NCBI GenBank assembly: GCA_001858525.1
Contig: CM007359.1
Span: 1-64,000 of the forward strand
Length of the DNA stretch: 64,000 bases
DNA from: Vampirovibrio chlorellavorus
GTDB lineage: Bacteria; Cyanobacteriota; Vampirovibrionia; Vampirovibrionales; Vampirovibrionaceae
Direction: 5' to 3'
A program made the position numbers and the translations under genes. Below, in pieces: positions 6,116 through 15,304 of the stretch. The notes under the pieces are model-generated. The model searched no databases. It saw nothing but the letters and a program-made list of their open reading frames with translations, and was not told the DNA's origin. Each line of letters begins with the position of its first letter. The stretch's first letter is position 1.

Positions 6116-8359
6116 TTATCGAGTCAGGCTTCGTCCACCGGTCTGTACCAGTGTTTTTTCAGGTGCCTTGGCCATACTGACTCTTTTTTCTTTCTCTAAC
6201 GATGGTTGGTGTTCTTGACTGGCCTGTTTTTGGGCCTTGGCCTGGTTCACGCCGAGTTGGAGCCTTGCCTGGGTGGCTTGGGTCCCTTGGGCTTTCCGGA
6301 AGTCGTTCCAGTCGCTTCCGGAAGTACCTTTGTCAAATTCCGGAAGCATGGCAAACCCGCCTACCCTTTGAGCGGCTTCCTGGGCTTTCAAACGGCCCAC
6401 GTTCTTCTCAATGGGTTTGGTGTGATCGTTATCGCCCGCAATGACCAGAATCTTTTCCGGAAATTTCTTCCGGTAAATTTCCGCCACTGTTGGCAGGTTT
6501 CCGGAATTAAAGGCCACAATAACCGGCAAGCCGGTCAACTCGTGCAGGGTAGCTGCAGTGGCATAACCTTCGGCGATCAGGATTGTCTCGGATGCAGTCA
6601 AATTACCAATGGGGAAATGTCCACCCTCGAGTTTTCCGCCACGGGGGAAGCTTTTTCGTCCGGAGGCGTCAATGGTTTGTGCCGCCCAAAAGCGACCGTT
6701 TTCATCCAACACTGGCACCAGGAGTTCCCCGGGTTTACTCCATAGTTGGGGCGGCTCATCCAACTTCCCGCCAGTCAGCGCTAAGGCCCCCAATGCATTG
6801 ACTCTTAAGCCATGGGCTTGTACCCCTTTGGCACTGAGGTAAGGATGAGAATGAGCGGGGGCTGCTGCTTGCCAATGGGCTTCCACCAGTCCTGCAGTTT
6901 CGATGGCTAAGGCTTCCCGCTCTTTGGCTCTCAGAACACGTTTTTGAGCGGCTTCCACTTCAAGGCCTTCCCGATCCTTGTCACTCAGGATGGGTGTCCT
7001 TTGAGAGGATTTCCAGGTGGTTTCCAGTCCGGTTTTATGATTCTGGATGTAGCCAGCTGGGTGGCCATCAGTAAAACCCACATAGGCTCCGCTGCGCTCA
7101 CCGCTAGGGTCTCCTTCCACTGGGACCCGGTGAAGTCCCCCGTCCATAATCGGTATTCCAGGCAACAGCAGCCCGGCCTCCTGCAGGGCTTGAGCAAACT
7201 CAGTGGCAGGATCCAGCTGAGGTTGAATTACGCTCTCCTGTTTTCCCCATCGGGTTATCAATTCTTCGGTATCCCCGTGGGGCCCAATATACCAGGATTT
7301 TACTTCCCGATCCCAGATGGCTCCTTTTGCTTTGGCCTGGTTCTTCTCGGCATAAGGAACATTGAGATACAGGCGTTCAGTCGGCTGATTTAGCATGACA
7401 GGCTCCTTGGGTTCGATGGCCAATACCGGGGCTTGAATTGGTGAGATTGAATGTTCCTGACTCTGCTCTTGTTGTATTTCTCGGCCCCTCAGATATTGAA
7501 CAATGCGTTCTGCGTCAGTTGATGCCCGGAAGATTTCACGGGGGTCTTCTTGCAGAGCTTGAATCCAGGAGCTAATGTAGGCCACATGTTGGCCAGGATC
7601 GTGCCCGATGCCGAGTTGTTCACCCAGCATTAAAGAGGCGATTTCGGCGCGTAGTTCTTCTTTGGCATAGCCCATAGAGCCAAATGGATGGCGAAGATCT
7701 CGGTTAAGTCTGCTTTCATGACCGCTCCAATGACCGAGCTCATGCAAAGCAGTGGCGTAATACCGGTCAGCCGTTGGAAACTGCTCCCGTAGTGGGAGGG
7801 TGATGCTGTCAGTTGAGGGACGATAAAAGGCCCGATCTCCAGCTGCATGCTGAATGATTGCCCCAGTCTCTTTTAAAATAGATTCGGCTTCCGTATGGCG
7901 TTCCCATTCCGTGAGAGCCGTTTTGAGTTCCATTGGCGGCAAACCGCTAATTTGATCGGCATTAAAGACCACAGCTGAACGGACTTTGGGCCGTTGCAGG
8001 CGAACAGTGACTTTAATCGGTTTACCCTTCTCATCCAAAACAGGTTGACCATTTTCATCCAGTTTCAGAATCTCGTCTTGCCATTTCCAGAATTGAATGA
8101 CAGTTCCTTTTTCCCCCTTGTTGACCTGTGTATCCAGACTGGTGGCTTGTTTATAGGTCATCCAGCGGGTATCCCCATAGCCTCTGGCTTCAGCCACAGA
8201 CAAAAGCCAAACGGCGTTCATGCCTTTGTAGGGATTGCCACTGACTGCATTAAAGGGTAAATACCGCTGACCTGCCTGCCAAGGCTTGAGCCAGGGGGCG
8301 GTGCCCTGTTCTAATTGGCGAATAATGGATTCTGAAACAGTTTTAGCGTAGTCACTCAT
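6116..8359 (-). CDS. ArdC / zincin / Toprim primase fusion (TraC-like)
   Basis: A 747-residue multidomain plasmid protein. Residues about 1-135 match the ArdC N-terminal ssDNA-binding domain (APWLKPWQ, NPYKGMNAVWL, KGEKGTVIQFWKW). Residues about 150-300 form a zincin-like domain with HELGH at 206-210. A short DUF5710-like domain (YLNVPYAEKNQAKAKGAIWD) lies near 328-375. The C-terminal half has a TraC-type Toprim primase: HPYLSAKGV near 495, ILIAEGYATAATL (conserved E) and IAGDNDHT (D-x-D). Such proteins are carried into recipients, where they could protect and prime incoming single-stranded DNA. It is the last gene of the conjugation operon, overlapping the small ORF upstream by 4 bases. A broken copy of its 3' end lies at 4617-5040. 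Confidence 0.88.
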   Translation of the reverse strand: MSDYAKTVSESIIRQLEQGTAPWLKPWQAGQRYLPFNAVSGNPYKGMNAVWLLSVAEARGYGDTRWMTYKQATSLDTQVNKGEKGTVIQFWKWQDEILKLDENGQPVLDEKGKPIKVTVRLQRPKVRSAVVFNADQISGLPPMELKTALTEWERHTEAESILKETGAIIQHAAGDRAFYRPSTDSITLPLREQFPTADRYYATALHELGHWSGHESRLNRDLRHPFGSMGYAKEELRAEIASLMLGEQLGIGHDPGQHVAYISSWIQALQEDPREIFRASTDAERIVQYLRGREIQQEQSQEHSISPIQAPVLAIEPKEPVMLNQPTERLYLNVPYAEKNQAKAKGAIWDREVKSWYIGPHGDTEELITRWGKQESVIQPQLDPATEFAQALQEAGLLLPGIPIMDGGLHRVPVEGDPSGERSGAYVGFTDGHPAGYIQNHKTGLETTWKSSQRTPILSDKDREGLEVEAAQKRVLRAKEREALAIETAGLVEAHWQAAAPAHSHPYLSAKGVQAHGLRVNALGALALTGGKLDEPPQLWSKPGELLVPVLDENGRFWAAQTIDASGRKSFPRGGKLEGGHFPIGNLTASETILIAEGYATAATLHELTGLPVIVAFNSGNLPTVAEIYRKKFPEKILVIAGDNDHTKPIEKNVGRLKAQEAAQRVGGFAMLPEFDKGTSGSDWNDFRKAQGTQATQARLQLGVNQAKAQKQASQEHQPSLEKEKRVSMAKAPEKTLVQTGGRSLTR

Positions 8360-8538
8360 TCTGCGACCTCCACGCTCAGCTCTATATCTATTTCGGAGTC
8401 AATGGCATCTTGTTCGGTGATGGCGGTTTCCTCAAAGGCCCCCCAAGCTTCGGCCTCATCGGGATCCAGTTCGATGATGACGCCTGGGAGGCCGAAATCG
8501 GCCATGCTCTGGCTGATGATTGGATTAGTCATAGACAA
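8356..8538 (-). CDS. Small acidic conjugation-linked protein, unknown function
   Basis: A 60-residue, strongly acidic protein with the run ELDPDEAEAWGAFEE and an aspartate/glutamate-rich tail. I do not recognise a named family. Its start lies inside the end of the virB1-like gene (14-base overlap) and its stop overlaps the start of the ArdC/primase gene by 4 bases, which argues strongly that it is translated as part of the operon. A role as a small partner of the primase or coupling apparatus is only inferred from position. Confidence 0.65.
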   Translation of the reverse strand: MSMTNPIISQSMADFGLPGVIIELDPDEAEAWGAFEETAITEQDAIDSEIDIELSVEVAE

Positions 8539-9172
8539 GCTCCTGTGGTTTGGGTTGGGTTATTCGGGTTGGTTGAGTCTCGATAGACCGTTTATAAACG
8601 GTGGTGTCCGCAAAATAAGGGGTGGATGTATCCGCTAACGGATCCACTGGCAGGCTTGGTTTATATGCAGGGGCCTTGCTTATCCTTAGGCTTGCTGGTT
8701 GGGAGCGCACCACCACCTGAATACCTTTGTTCCGGTAATATTTGGCCACATAGCCATTTTTGAAGCCCTTTTCGTAATTGCCGGTGTTATAGGCAGATAA
8801 TGCTGCCATTAAGGCGTCTTGTCCCTCTCCATAGCGTTTAACTGCTCCGGCATACCCTCGGCTTAAAATTCGACTTCCAGCCCGCAGATTGTTGCAGGGG
8901 TCTAAAATTGTTTCCACGGTGTAACCCAGACCCCGCAAATTATTGGAATTGATCTGCATGAGGCCTAGATCCACGCTATACCCCAAGTTCAAATAGTAAC
9001 GGGCTTGCCGGGCAGCTTCTTGAGCATTCGTGGGCCTTGGCAAGCGCTTCACAGGTCCATTGACTCCAAGCGCAAATTGATTGCCACCGCTTTCCACTTG
9101 AATAATGGCGGCCAGAGTTTGCGGGGCGACATTCGGGGCGCACATTTGCATCAGCTCGAATGAGGGCATCAT
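8525..9172 (-). CDS. VirB1/TrbN-like lytic transglycosylase
   Basis: A 215-residue lysozyme-like protein that should open peptidoglycan for assembly of the secretion channel. The catalytic glutamate is E27 in IIQVESGGNQFA, followed by the family motifs YSVDLGLMQINS, NLRAGSRIL and AALSAYNTGN. No classic signal peptide precedes the domain, which starts almost at once, as in several conjugative transglycosylases; export would need the channel itself or an unrecognised signal. The C-terminal ~60 residues are low complexity. It follows traF by 7 bases within the operon. Confidence 0.85.
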   Translation of the reverse strand: MMPSFELMQMCAPNVAPQTLAAIIQVESGGNQFALGVNGPVKRLPRPTNAQEAARQARYYLNLGYSVDLGLMQINSNNLRGLGYTVETILDPCNNLRAGSRILSRGYAGAVKRYGEGQDALMAALSAYNTGNYEKGFKNGYVAKYYRNKGIQVVVRSQPASLRISKAPAYKPSLPVDPLADTSTPYFADTTVYKRSIETQPTRITQPKPQELVYD

Positions 9173-9179
9173 GGCGGGG

Positions 9180-9722
9180 CTAGCCTCCTGTCCACAGTGG
9201 GGTTACGGAAGTGGTAATTCGGGCTTCATCGATTGGACCAAAATAACGGCTGTCGTAACTCTGCAAAGAATGGGTACTGAATAACCAAACCTCTCCGGAA
9301 TGGACGGTATAGAGGCCATAAGGCCAGTGTGGCAAGGGGCGTTCAGCGGAATCGTAATTAAAGATTTTGCTCTGCGGCAGCCAGGTTTGATTCACCTGGA
9401 CTCCTTGAGGGCTTAATGTCACCGTGTCGCCTGCCACGGCGGCGACGGGTTTGAGTAAGGGGCTACTCTGATTGGGACATGAGCCAGCGCCAATATAATT
9501 GCGATTCATTGCCAGACGAAAGGCAGGTGTTTCCAGGGGACAGAGTAGAACCAAAGTGCCTCGTTGCAGAGGGTGGTTAGGTCCAGTGTGCGTAAGATAA
9601 AGGCCGACTGGCATTGAGGGGGTCAGGTTGATGCATAGACCTAGTGCGGTGGCTAGGTATCCAAGCGCCAGAATCACCCCGGCCATAGTGCAAAGTAGGA
9701 TTGCCATTCGTTTTCTATCCAT
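9180..9722 (-). CDS. traF: TraF-type conjugative signal peptidase (S26)
   Basis: A 180-residue S26-family peptidase. One N-terminal membrane helix (about 7-29) leads to TPSMPVGLY with the catalytic serine. The general-base lysine is in LLKPVAAVAGD, and box E-like YDSRYFGPI lies near the C-terminus. In RP4, TraF matures and cyclises the TrbC pilin; a TrbC homologue is encoded in this operon, so the same role is likely. Its start overlaps the stop of traG/virD4. Confidence 0.87.
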   Translation of the reverse strand: MDRKRMAILLCTMAGVILALGYLATALGLCINLTPSMPVGLYLTHTGPNHPLQRGTLVLLCPLETPAFRLAMNRNYIGAGSCPNQSSPLLKPVAAVAGDTVTLSPQGVQVNQTWLPQSKIFNYDSAERPLPHWPYGLYTVHSGEVWLFSTHSLQSYDSRYFGPIDEARITTSVTPLWTGG

Positions 9723-11575
9723 TATTGGGCAACCTCCGCCTGCTCTAGACTGGGGGAAAGGCTTTCGGTCTTTGGCGGTGCCATCAGTGCCGCCCGCTCT
9801 TTGAATACCGGATCAATGAAATACAAAATCTGAGTGCCATAAATGGGGGCAAAACCTGCCACAAAAATCAACATGGCCCCTGCCCGAAGAATTTCCCCGG
9901 TTTGTTCATTCTTTATAGGTCCTTGCAGGCGCTGGCATTCATCGGGAGTCATGAGAGGACGGGCTACAGTCTGTTGGGACTGATTCACTTGTTGGAGCAC
10001 GGCGCCAAAGCGCTGGCCAGAGGTGGAAATTTCCTGGACGGTGACGGTCGTTGTGCCGGTGAGTTTAGACAGCCATTCGGCGGTCTCTGGTTTATTTGGG
10101 GCATAGGCTACCCGTACATGGCAATTCGAGAGAATGGATTCATCATTGCCGTATGCGGCGCGCAGTTGGGAAATATCTTGCATGATCAAATAGGCTTTAA
10201 TGCCGTAGCCTGCAATAAAGGCTAGGGCTTCCTGAAATACTTCCAACCTTCCAAAGGAGGGAAACTCATCGAGCATCAGTAATAGCCGGTGTTTGTATGC
10301 CTTGACTGGTTTCCCGTTTTCAAACTGCATTTCTTCCCGAGTGAGCGTTCGAACAATCTGGTTCAGAATTAACCGCATGAGGGGTTTTAACCGGTCTTTA
10401 TCGGCAGGACGAACCACCAGATACAGGGACACCGGCTGGTCATGGTGCATGAGATCCTGAATCTCAAAGTCGCTCATTCGGGTATTGGCTTCTACCAGTG
10501 GATCACGGTAGAGGCTCAAATAGGACATGGCCGAAGAAAGGACAGAGCCGCGTTCAGCTTCCGGTCGGTTCAGCATATCGCGGGCCGCTGCGGCAACCAC
10601 GGGATGCGTTGCACCCTGTTTGTGCAAAATATTCAGCATTTCCTTGTATAAATCATTGATTTCCCGGTTTGGATCGCTCAAGGCCATTGCCACATCGTAT
10701 AAACTGGCGGGCGGCTCTTTCTTTTGTTGTTTCAGATAGAGCAAATGCAGGGTGACACCGGTTAAGAAGGCGTGGGCGGTTTTGGTCCAGTGGTCATTCA
10801 ACCCCTTGCCATCGGGATCGACAATGATCGTCACCAAGTTCTGCACGTCCGCCACTTCATGATCCGAGTTCAGGCGGACTTCGTTCAGCGGGTTAAAGCG
10901 GCAACTCCCGGATACGGCTGCGGGATCAAATTTTAGAACTTTATTTTTGGCGATCTTTTGCCGCCATCCGGCGGTGAGGGCCCAAAGCTCTCCTTTCATG
11001 TCGTGAATCACAGCACTTTGAGGCCAGGATAAGAGGGTGGGGATGACCAGTCCTACGCCTTTCCCGGATCGGGTGGGGGCAATGGCTGCGATATGCTCTG
11101 GGCCGTCATGGCGGAGATACTGGGTTTGGCCCTGCTGATCGGTCCAGGCCCCCACATAGACCCCGCTGCCTGCTTTGCCCCGTTTGGGTAGCAAGCCGGT
11201 TTGCCGGATTTCTCTCCGGCTGGCCCAATGAGCAGTCCCATGCAATCCATGATGGGTTTGGGCGCGACGGTTGGTAAAGCCTTGGTACAGCGCTGCTGCC
11301 AGTAATATGAGAACATAGGCAGTTAAGGATGCCACATCGGCCTGATTGAACCAGTGTTTGGCGTGACTGTAATACTGGAACTGCCAGAGGTTCCAGGCAA
11401 AAGGGTTATACCAATGACCCCATAATGGTCGCCCCAGAGCGGGATGGTAGCTGAATTGTCGGGCCAATGTTTGGGTTAATACGCTGTTAGTGGCCGTAAT
11501 GGCCACGGCCAAGAGTACCCAACTCCAGTAGTTGGGCTTAGGGCGAGGGGTACTGAAAACGGGCGGGTTCATCAC
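9722..11575 (-). CDS. traG: Type IV coupling protein TraG/VirD4
   Basis: A 617-residue coupling ATPase that feeds substrates into the transfer channel. Two N-terminal membrane helices (about 17-37 and 84-101) anchor it. Walker A is APTRSGKG at 166-173, followed by PTLLSWP and VIHDMKGELW; Walker B is LLLMLDEFPSFGRL near 425. The conserved ending region with LTGTTTVT and MTPDEC is present. Length is typical. It follows trbI with a 4-base overlap, so channel and coupling genes form one unit. No relaxase gene, its usual partner, is inside the window. Confidence 0.93.
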   Translation of the reverse strand: MMNPPVFSTPRPKPNYWSWVLLAVAITATNSVLTQTLARQFSYHPALGRPLWGHWYNPFAWNLWQFQYYSHAKHWFNQADVASLTAYVLILLAAALYQGFTNRRAQTHHGLHGTAHWASRREIRQTGLLPKRGKAGSGVYVGAWTDQQGQTQYLRHDGPEHIAAIAPTRSGKGVGLVIPTLLSWPQSAVIHDMKGELWALTAGWRQKIAKNKVLKFDPAAVSGSCRFNPLNEVRLNSDHEVADVQNLVTIIVDPDGKGLNDHWTKTAHAFLTGVTLHLLYLKQQKKEPPASLYDVAMALSDPNREINDLYKEMLNILHKQGATHPVVAAAARDMLNRPEAERGSVLSSAMSYLSLYRDPLVEANTRMSDFEIQDLMHHDQPVSLYLVVRPADKDRLKPLMRLILNQIVRTLTREEMQFENGKPVKAYKHRLLLMLDEFPSFGRLEVFQEALAFIAGYGIKAYLIMQDISQLRAAYGNDESILSNCHVRVAYAPNKPETAEWLSKLTGTTTVTVQEISTSGQRFGAVLQQVNQSQQTVARPLMTPDECQRLQGPIKNEQTGEILRAGAMLIFVAGFAPIYGTQILYFIDPVFKERAALMAPPKTESLSPSLEQAEVAQ

Positions 11576-12828
11576 CGTTGGGCGCTCTCCGGTTGCCAGG
11601 GAGGGAGAATGATGTCTTTGTTTATCATCACGTTAAAGACATAACCGGGCCGAATAGTCAGGGTGGGGGCTTGACTGAGCCCGCGTCCCACCGTGGCCAT
11701 CCCCAGTTGAGCCATTTGCTGGCCAAGGGCACCAGCGGCCATTTGCTGGCTGGAATAACTGAAATCCCCTTGTTGAGCGCGAGGTTGGGAGAGTTGAACA
11801 CCAGCGGTAATGGCCGAAAGCATCAGGGCGTTGCGGAAGGTGGGCCAAAAATGATTGTTGGTTTTGTCTTTAAAACCGGCATAGCCTGATTGATCGGTGC
11901 CAGGCATCCCGGCCAAGGTGACGCTAGAAGCATCGGGGTAAATTAGCCGGTTCCAGATGACCAGCACTTGACTTTGACCGGAAGCCACTTGGTGATCGTA
12001 ATTTCCGACCAATTTGGTGCCTTGAGGGATCAGTAAATATTGGCCGGTGGCCGTGTCATAAACATTCTGGGCCACTTGGGCTGTGATTTGCCCAGGAAGA
12101 TTGCTGTTTACGCCGCCCAACATCACCGATGGAATAACCGTTCCGGCTTTCACCTCATAAGGGGAAACGGCTTTGACACGGGTATGGAGTAAATAATTTT
12201 CCGGTTCCGGTTGATTGCTGGCAAAGGTTGTTTCCTTGATGCCTGCTTGAAGCCCATTGCCAAGAGGCGTCGTTTTTGTATTGGGGTTGCTGTAGATGGT
12301 GGTATCAGCTTGAAGTGCATTCTGGAGCGAAGTCCGACGCGTTTCTTCCAGTTGTTGGCGTTGTTGCTCACGGTGTTGCCAAGCTTGAAACTGAGCTTCC
12401 TGATAAGGGGTCATGGGCGTTGGCGCTTGGTTACTGGGAGGGGAGGCTGTTTCGAGGTTAGGGATGTCTGTGGATTCCTTGGTTTGGGATAAGTCTACCG
12501 GGGCAGAAGACTCGGTTTCCATGGAGCCAATCACTCCTTCCTGCTGCTTTTTGGCAAACCAGTCTGGGGTGTCGGGGGTGGTTTGGGCTTTGGGATCTGC
12601 TTCGGTCTCGATGACTGGCTTTTGAAAGCTGGCCGCTTTGGAATAAGCGATGGCGAAAATACCAATGGATATTATGGTGGCGAGTATTCCAAAAATAACC
12701 AGTGGGGCTTGGGTGATACGTCTTACGTCGGGGTTGTTTGGGTTTTGGGAGGTTAACTGATCGGGACTTGCGGGTGTTTGGGCTTGCAGTAGACTGGAGG
12801 CCCATTGTTTTAGTTTTTCAATGATCAC
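11572..12828 (-). CDS. trbI: TrbI/VirB10 channel protein
   Basis: A 418-residue VirB10-family protein that spans the periplasm. A single membrane helix lies near 42-65 (ILATIISIGIFAIAY), followed by a long proline/glutamine-rich linker (about 70-185) and the conserved beta-rich C-terminal domain: AGTVIPSVMLGGVNSNLPGQ, QNVYDTATGQYLLIPQGTKL and PGYVFNVMINKDI. The start is GTG, sharing GTGA with the stop of the preceding gene. The short TEQSGYAG-type antenna (MPGTDQSGYAGF) is visible. Confidence 0.92.
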   Translation of the reverse strand: MIIEKLKQWASSLLQAQTPASPDQLTSQNPNNPDVRRITQAPLVIFGILATIISIGIFAIAYSKAASFQKPVIETEADPKAQTTPDTPDWFAKKQQEGVIGSMETESSAPVDLSQTKESTDIPNLETASPPSNQAPTPMTPYQEAQFQAWQHREQQRQQLEETRRTSLQNALQADTTIYSNPNTKTTPLGNGLQAGIKETTFASNQPEPENYLLHTRVKAVSPYEVKAGTVIPSVMLGGVNSNLPGQITAQVAQNVYDTATGQYLLIPQGTKLVGNYDHQVASGQSQVLVIWNRLIYPDASSVTLAGMPGTDQSGYAGFKDKTNNHFWPTFRNALMLSAITAGVQLSQPRAQQGDFSYSSQQMAAGALGQQMAQLGMATVGRGLSQAPTLTIRPGYVFNVMINKDIILPPWQPESAQR

Positions 12829-13580
12829 GGGTTGGTGTCTCCCAGGGTGCGGATGCTAAAGGGGTGGGTCGCCATGAGGGCCTGAGTGGAGGTCAATGGA
12901 TAATATCGGCTTGCCCATTGATTCGACGTTTGCAGTTGAACCAGGATGCCAGATCCCAGTGCACTGACCTGGTAGCGGACGCGCTGAGCCTGGGGCGCTT
13001 CCGATCGCGTTTGGGCCAGCGTAAATCCAGCTTGGCGAAGTTGTGTTTCCAGTTCTGGGCTCAAGGGGTTGTTGAGTTGCTTTTTGTGGGGCATGGCCAG
13101 AAGCAGGGTGGTTGTCACAGGATTAAATTGGCTGGCCAAAAACGCTGCGATATTGGCTGCCAATGGGATGGCCTGTGGCACTGTGAGATCACTAACCCAG
13201 GAGCGCTCTGCATAGTCTGGCCTCAAGGAGCCTGCTCGCTTGGATGGGGGTGTTTTGGAGTTAACGGATGCAGTGGTTAACTGGTTTTTTTCGGAGGTAG
13301 CTGGTGCTGGGGGAATATTGGGCTGAGGGGCCGGTAGAAAGACTTGTGTATAAACAGGTTGAATTGGTGCTAATTCACGTTCTTGCTCCACTCGGCCCTG
13401 CAAAGTAGACTGCAGACGGGCCAGGGTAGGACTCGGTTGGGAGGGTGTGATAAAGGAAAACGGAATCTGGGGTTTCACGGATACAGCTTTCTGAGGCTTT
13501 CGATGGCCTGCCTGTGCTGGAAGCCCGTTAAGCACCAGGGATAATAAGAGCAGAGGAATAAGTGTTTTAAAATTGGCCAT
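12825..13580 (-). CDS. TrbH-like conjugation protein
   Basis: A 251-residue exported protein between the TrbG and TrbI genes, the position of trbH in IncP operons. A signal peptide (about 1-24, ending in AQA) is followed by a proline-rich region (about 40-110). The C-terminal third (LRQAGFTLAQ, RVRYQVSALGSGILVQL, ASRYYPL) resembles the TrbH C-terminus. It is longer than RP4 TrbH and lacks a clear lipobox. It overlaps both neighbours by a few bases. Assignment rests on order plus weak similarity. Confidence 0.6.
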   Translation of the reverse strand: MANFKTLIPLLLLSLVLNGLPAQAGHRKPQKAVSVKPQIPFSFITPSQPSPTLARLQSTLQGRVEQERELAPIQPVYTQVFLPAPQPNIPPAPATSEKNQLTTASVNSKTPPSKRAGSLRPDYAERSWVSDLTVPQAIPLAANIAAFLASQFNPVTTTLLLAMPHKKQLNNPLSPELETQLRQAGFTLAQTRSEAPQAQRVRYQVSALGSGILVQLQTSNQWASRYYPLTSTQALMATHPFSIRTLGDTNP

Positions 13581-14524
13581 TAACTGCCCTCCCGTTGAAT
13601 TTCCACGCGGCTTTGATTGCGGCCCACTCCGGAGATGAGCGCCGCTTTATCAATGACTCGATCCACCACATAGCGATTGCCAACCATACGGTAATTGACG
13701 AGCTGATCTTGATTGCCCGGCCCCAGGATGACCAGGGCGGGAATTTCATGGTTTTGCGCATTGGCCGGGAACTGGATAAATGTTTTGCTGGCATTGGCAT
13801 ACACCCGAACCGGCTTCCAGCGAGGATTATCCCCTTTCAAACGATAATTAAAATCCAGTTCGCCTGATGCTAAGGTATTGCTTTCCTGAAATACGGTGGC
13901 GTTTGGGGAACCCTTTTGTGAATGGGTCTGGTGATAGGCCTCCCAGGCTGCATCTGTGTCTTCAGGATAGGAGAAACTGACCAAGGGCATCCAGCCGTCT
14001 TTTTTGCTCACCAGGCGGATGTTATAGGTTCTGCGGTCGGTATTGACGATCATATTGCTGGTTAGCCCCACATCGGCGGGCTTGATAATCAAGTGGGTGA
14101 TGGCGTTTTTCCCGATACCGCTTGATGCGGGTGTGACTTTCCAGCGGGGGGAATCGCCCACATCCACTTGATTGACGATTTCACCGGGCTGTAAACCAAC
14201 ATCACAGGCATAGAGCGGGGCGCAAACGACTGAAGGTAGTGTGACGCCGAAAGGAAAACTCACTGCCCCATCTTCTCCAATAACGGGCATGGCGGCTTTG
14301 TTTTTCCATTGGTTGGCAAGACTGACCGCTTTTTGTTCTTTCGGATTGAGTTTTATGGTGTCATCCGATAAGACGGGCAATTTGCCGTAACCTTGCATGG
14401 AGACGTAGCCAGTGGGCATGTAAGTGGCCCTTATGTCTGAAGTGTCCAGGGCAGGGACTTGCTGAGCGATTGCTGTCATTGGCAGGCTGGCAGTCAGGAA
14501 GGCAAGAAATAGACGATGTTTCAT
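13580..14524 (-). CDS. trbG: TrbG/VirB9 outer-membrane channel protein
   Basis: A 314-residue VirB9/TrbG/CagX-family protein. A signal peptide (1-20, ending AIAQ) is followed by the N-terminal domain with FPFGVTLPSVVCAPLYACDVGLQPGE and the C-terminal beta-sandwich with NYRLKGDNPRWKPVRVYANASKTFIQFP, the family hallmark. It should form the outer-membrane core with TrbI and the TrbH-like protein. Its stop shares bases with the next start; TrbF lies 15 bases upstream. Confidence 0.92.
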   Translation of the reverse strand: MKHRLFLAFLTASLPMTAIAQQVPALDTSDIRATYMPTGYVSMQGYGKLPVLSDDTIKLNPKEQKAVSLANQWKNKAAMPVIGEDGAVSFPFGVTLPSVVCAPLYACDVGLQPGEIVNQVDVGDSPRWKVTPASSGIGKNAITHLIIKPADVGLTSNMIVNTDRRTYNIRLVSKKDGWMPLVSFSYPEDTDAAWEAYHQTHSQKGSPNATVFQESNTLASGELDFNYRLKGDNPRWKPVRVYANASKTFIQFPANAQNHEIPALVILGPGNQDQLVNYRMVGNRYVVDRVIDKAALISGVGRNQSRVEIQREGS

Positions 14525-14539
14525 AGGGTTTTTCCTCTC

Positions 14540-15277
14540 TTAAAGCCGGGGTGACCAGTTAAAGTGGGTTATGTAAACGCCCGTTGGATTTTTCAAAAGT
14601 ATGCTTTCCTCATGAGGTGGCTGAATGGCCACGGTAAGGTTGGCTTGCATGGGCGTGGTACTGAGTAATTCACCCTTAGAAGAATGGACGGTTTCTGTCC
14701 ATTGCACCTGCCAGGTATTCTCGGAAATAGGTAAAACGGTGCTGATCTCTACGCTCACCCCTTCTGTTTTGGCACGCTCAAAGGGGTCATGCTTGCTAAA
14801 GTAGTCATTCAGAGCGTTATAGGCGGCATCTGTACGGCGTACCATGGCATAAGCATTGCTCAAGTTGGTGCGCTCGGCTCCGGCATCCTGATAGAGGCTG
14901 CGAACCTGGGTGACCCAGGCGGCCAGTTGGGCACGAATGATCCGGGCATCTACTTTCGTTGCGCTGTCAGCCCGCTGGATGGCCAGGGAGGCTCCCAATT
15001 TATCCACTTCCACCACATACGGTACCAATTTACTTTGTGCACCCAAATAAGCCATGCCACCCGCGCAGACCAGAGCGATTCCCAATGAGAGGAAGGCGAC
15101 CCGCTTCCAGGTGCGTTCACGGGCAATGTGATCGGCAATGGCTTCATTCCATTGGCGGCGCATATCCAGAAACACGCTTTGATAATCGGGATTGGCTGTA
15201 CCGGGTTGATCCCAGGCTGAAACGGTTGGTTTTCGAGGCCGAGGATTAGGTATTGTACTGGTAGATGCCTGTTTCAT
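14540..15277 (-). CDS. trbF: TrbF/VirB8 inner-membrane assembly protein
   Basis: A 245-residue VirB8/TrbF-family protein. A cytoplasmic head with RRQWNEAIADHIARERTW precedes one membrane helix (about 61-80, VAFLSLGIALVCAGGMAYLG) and a periplasmic domain with VPYVVEVDKLG and NTWQVQWTETVHS. It nucleates the inner-membrane platform. Gaps to the neighbours are 27 and 15 bases, consistent with one transcript. Confidence 0.9.
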   Translation of the reverse strand: MKQASTSTIPNPRPRKPTVSAWDQPGTANPDYQSVFLDMRRQWNEAIADHIARERTWKRVAFLSLGIALVCAGGMAYLGAQSKLVPYVVEVDKLGASLAIQRADSATKVDARIIRAQLAAWVTQVRSLYQDAGAERTNLSNAYAMVRRTDAAYNALNDYFSKHDPFERAKTEGVSVEISTVLPISENTWQVQWTETVHSSKGELLSTTPMQANLTVAIQPPHEESILLKNPTGVYITHFNWSPRL

Positions 15278-15304
15278 GGTTTCACTGTTTATTCCTTCCT
15301 GGTG

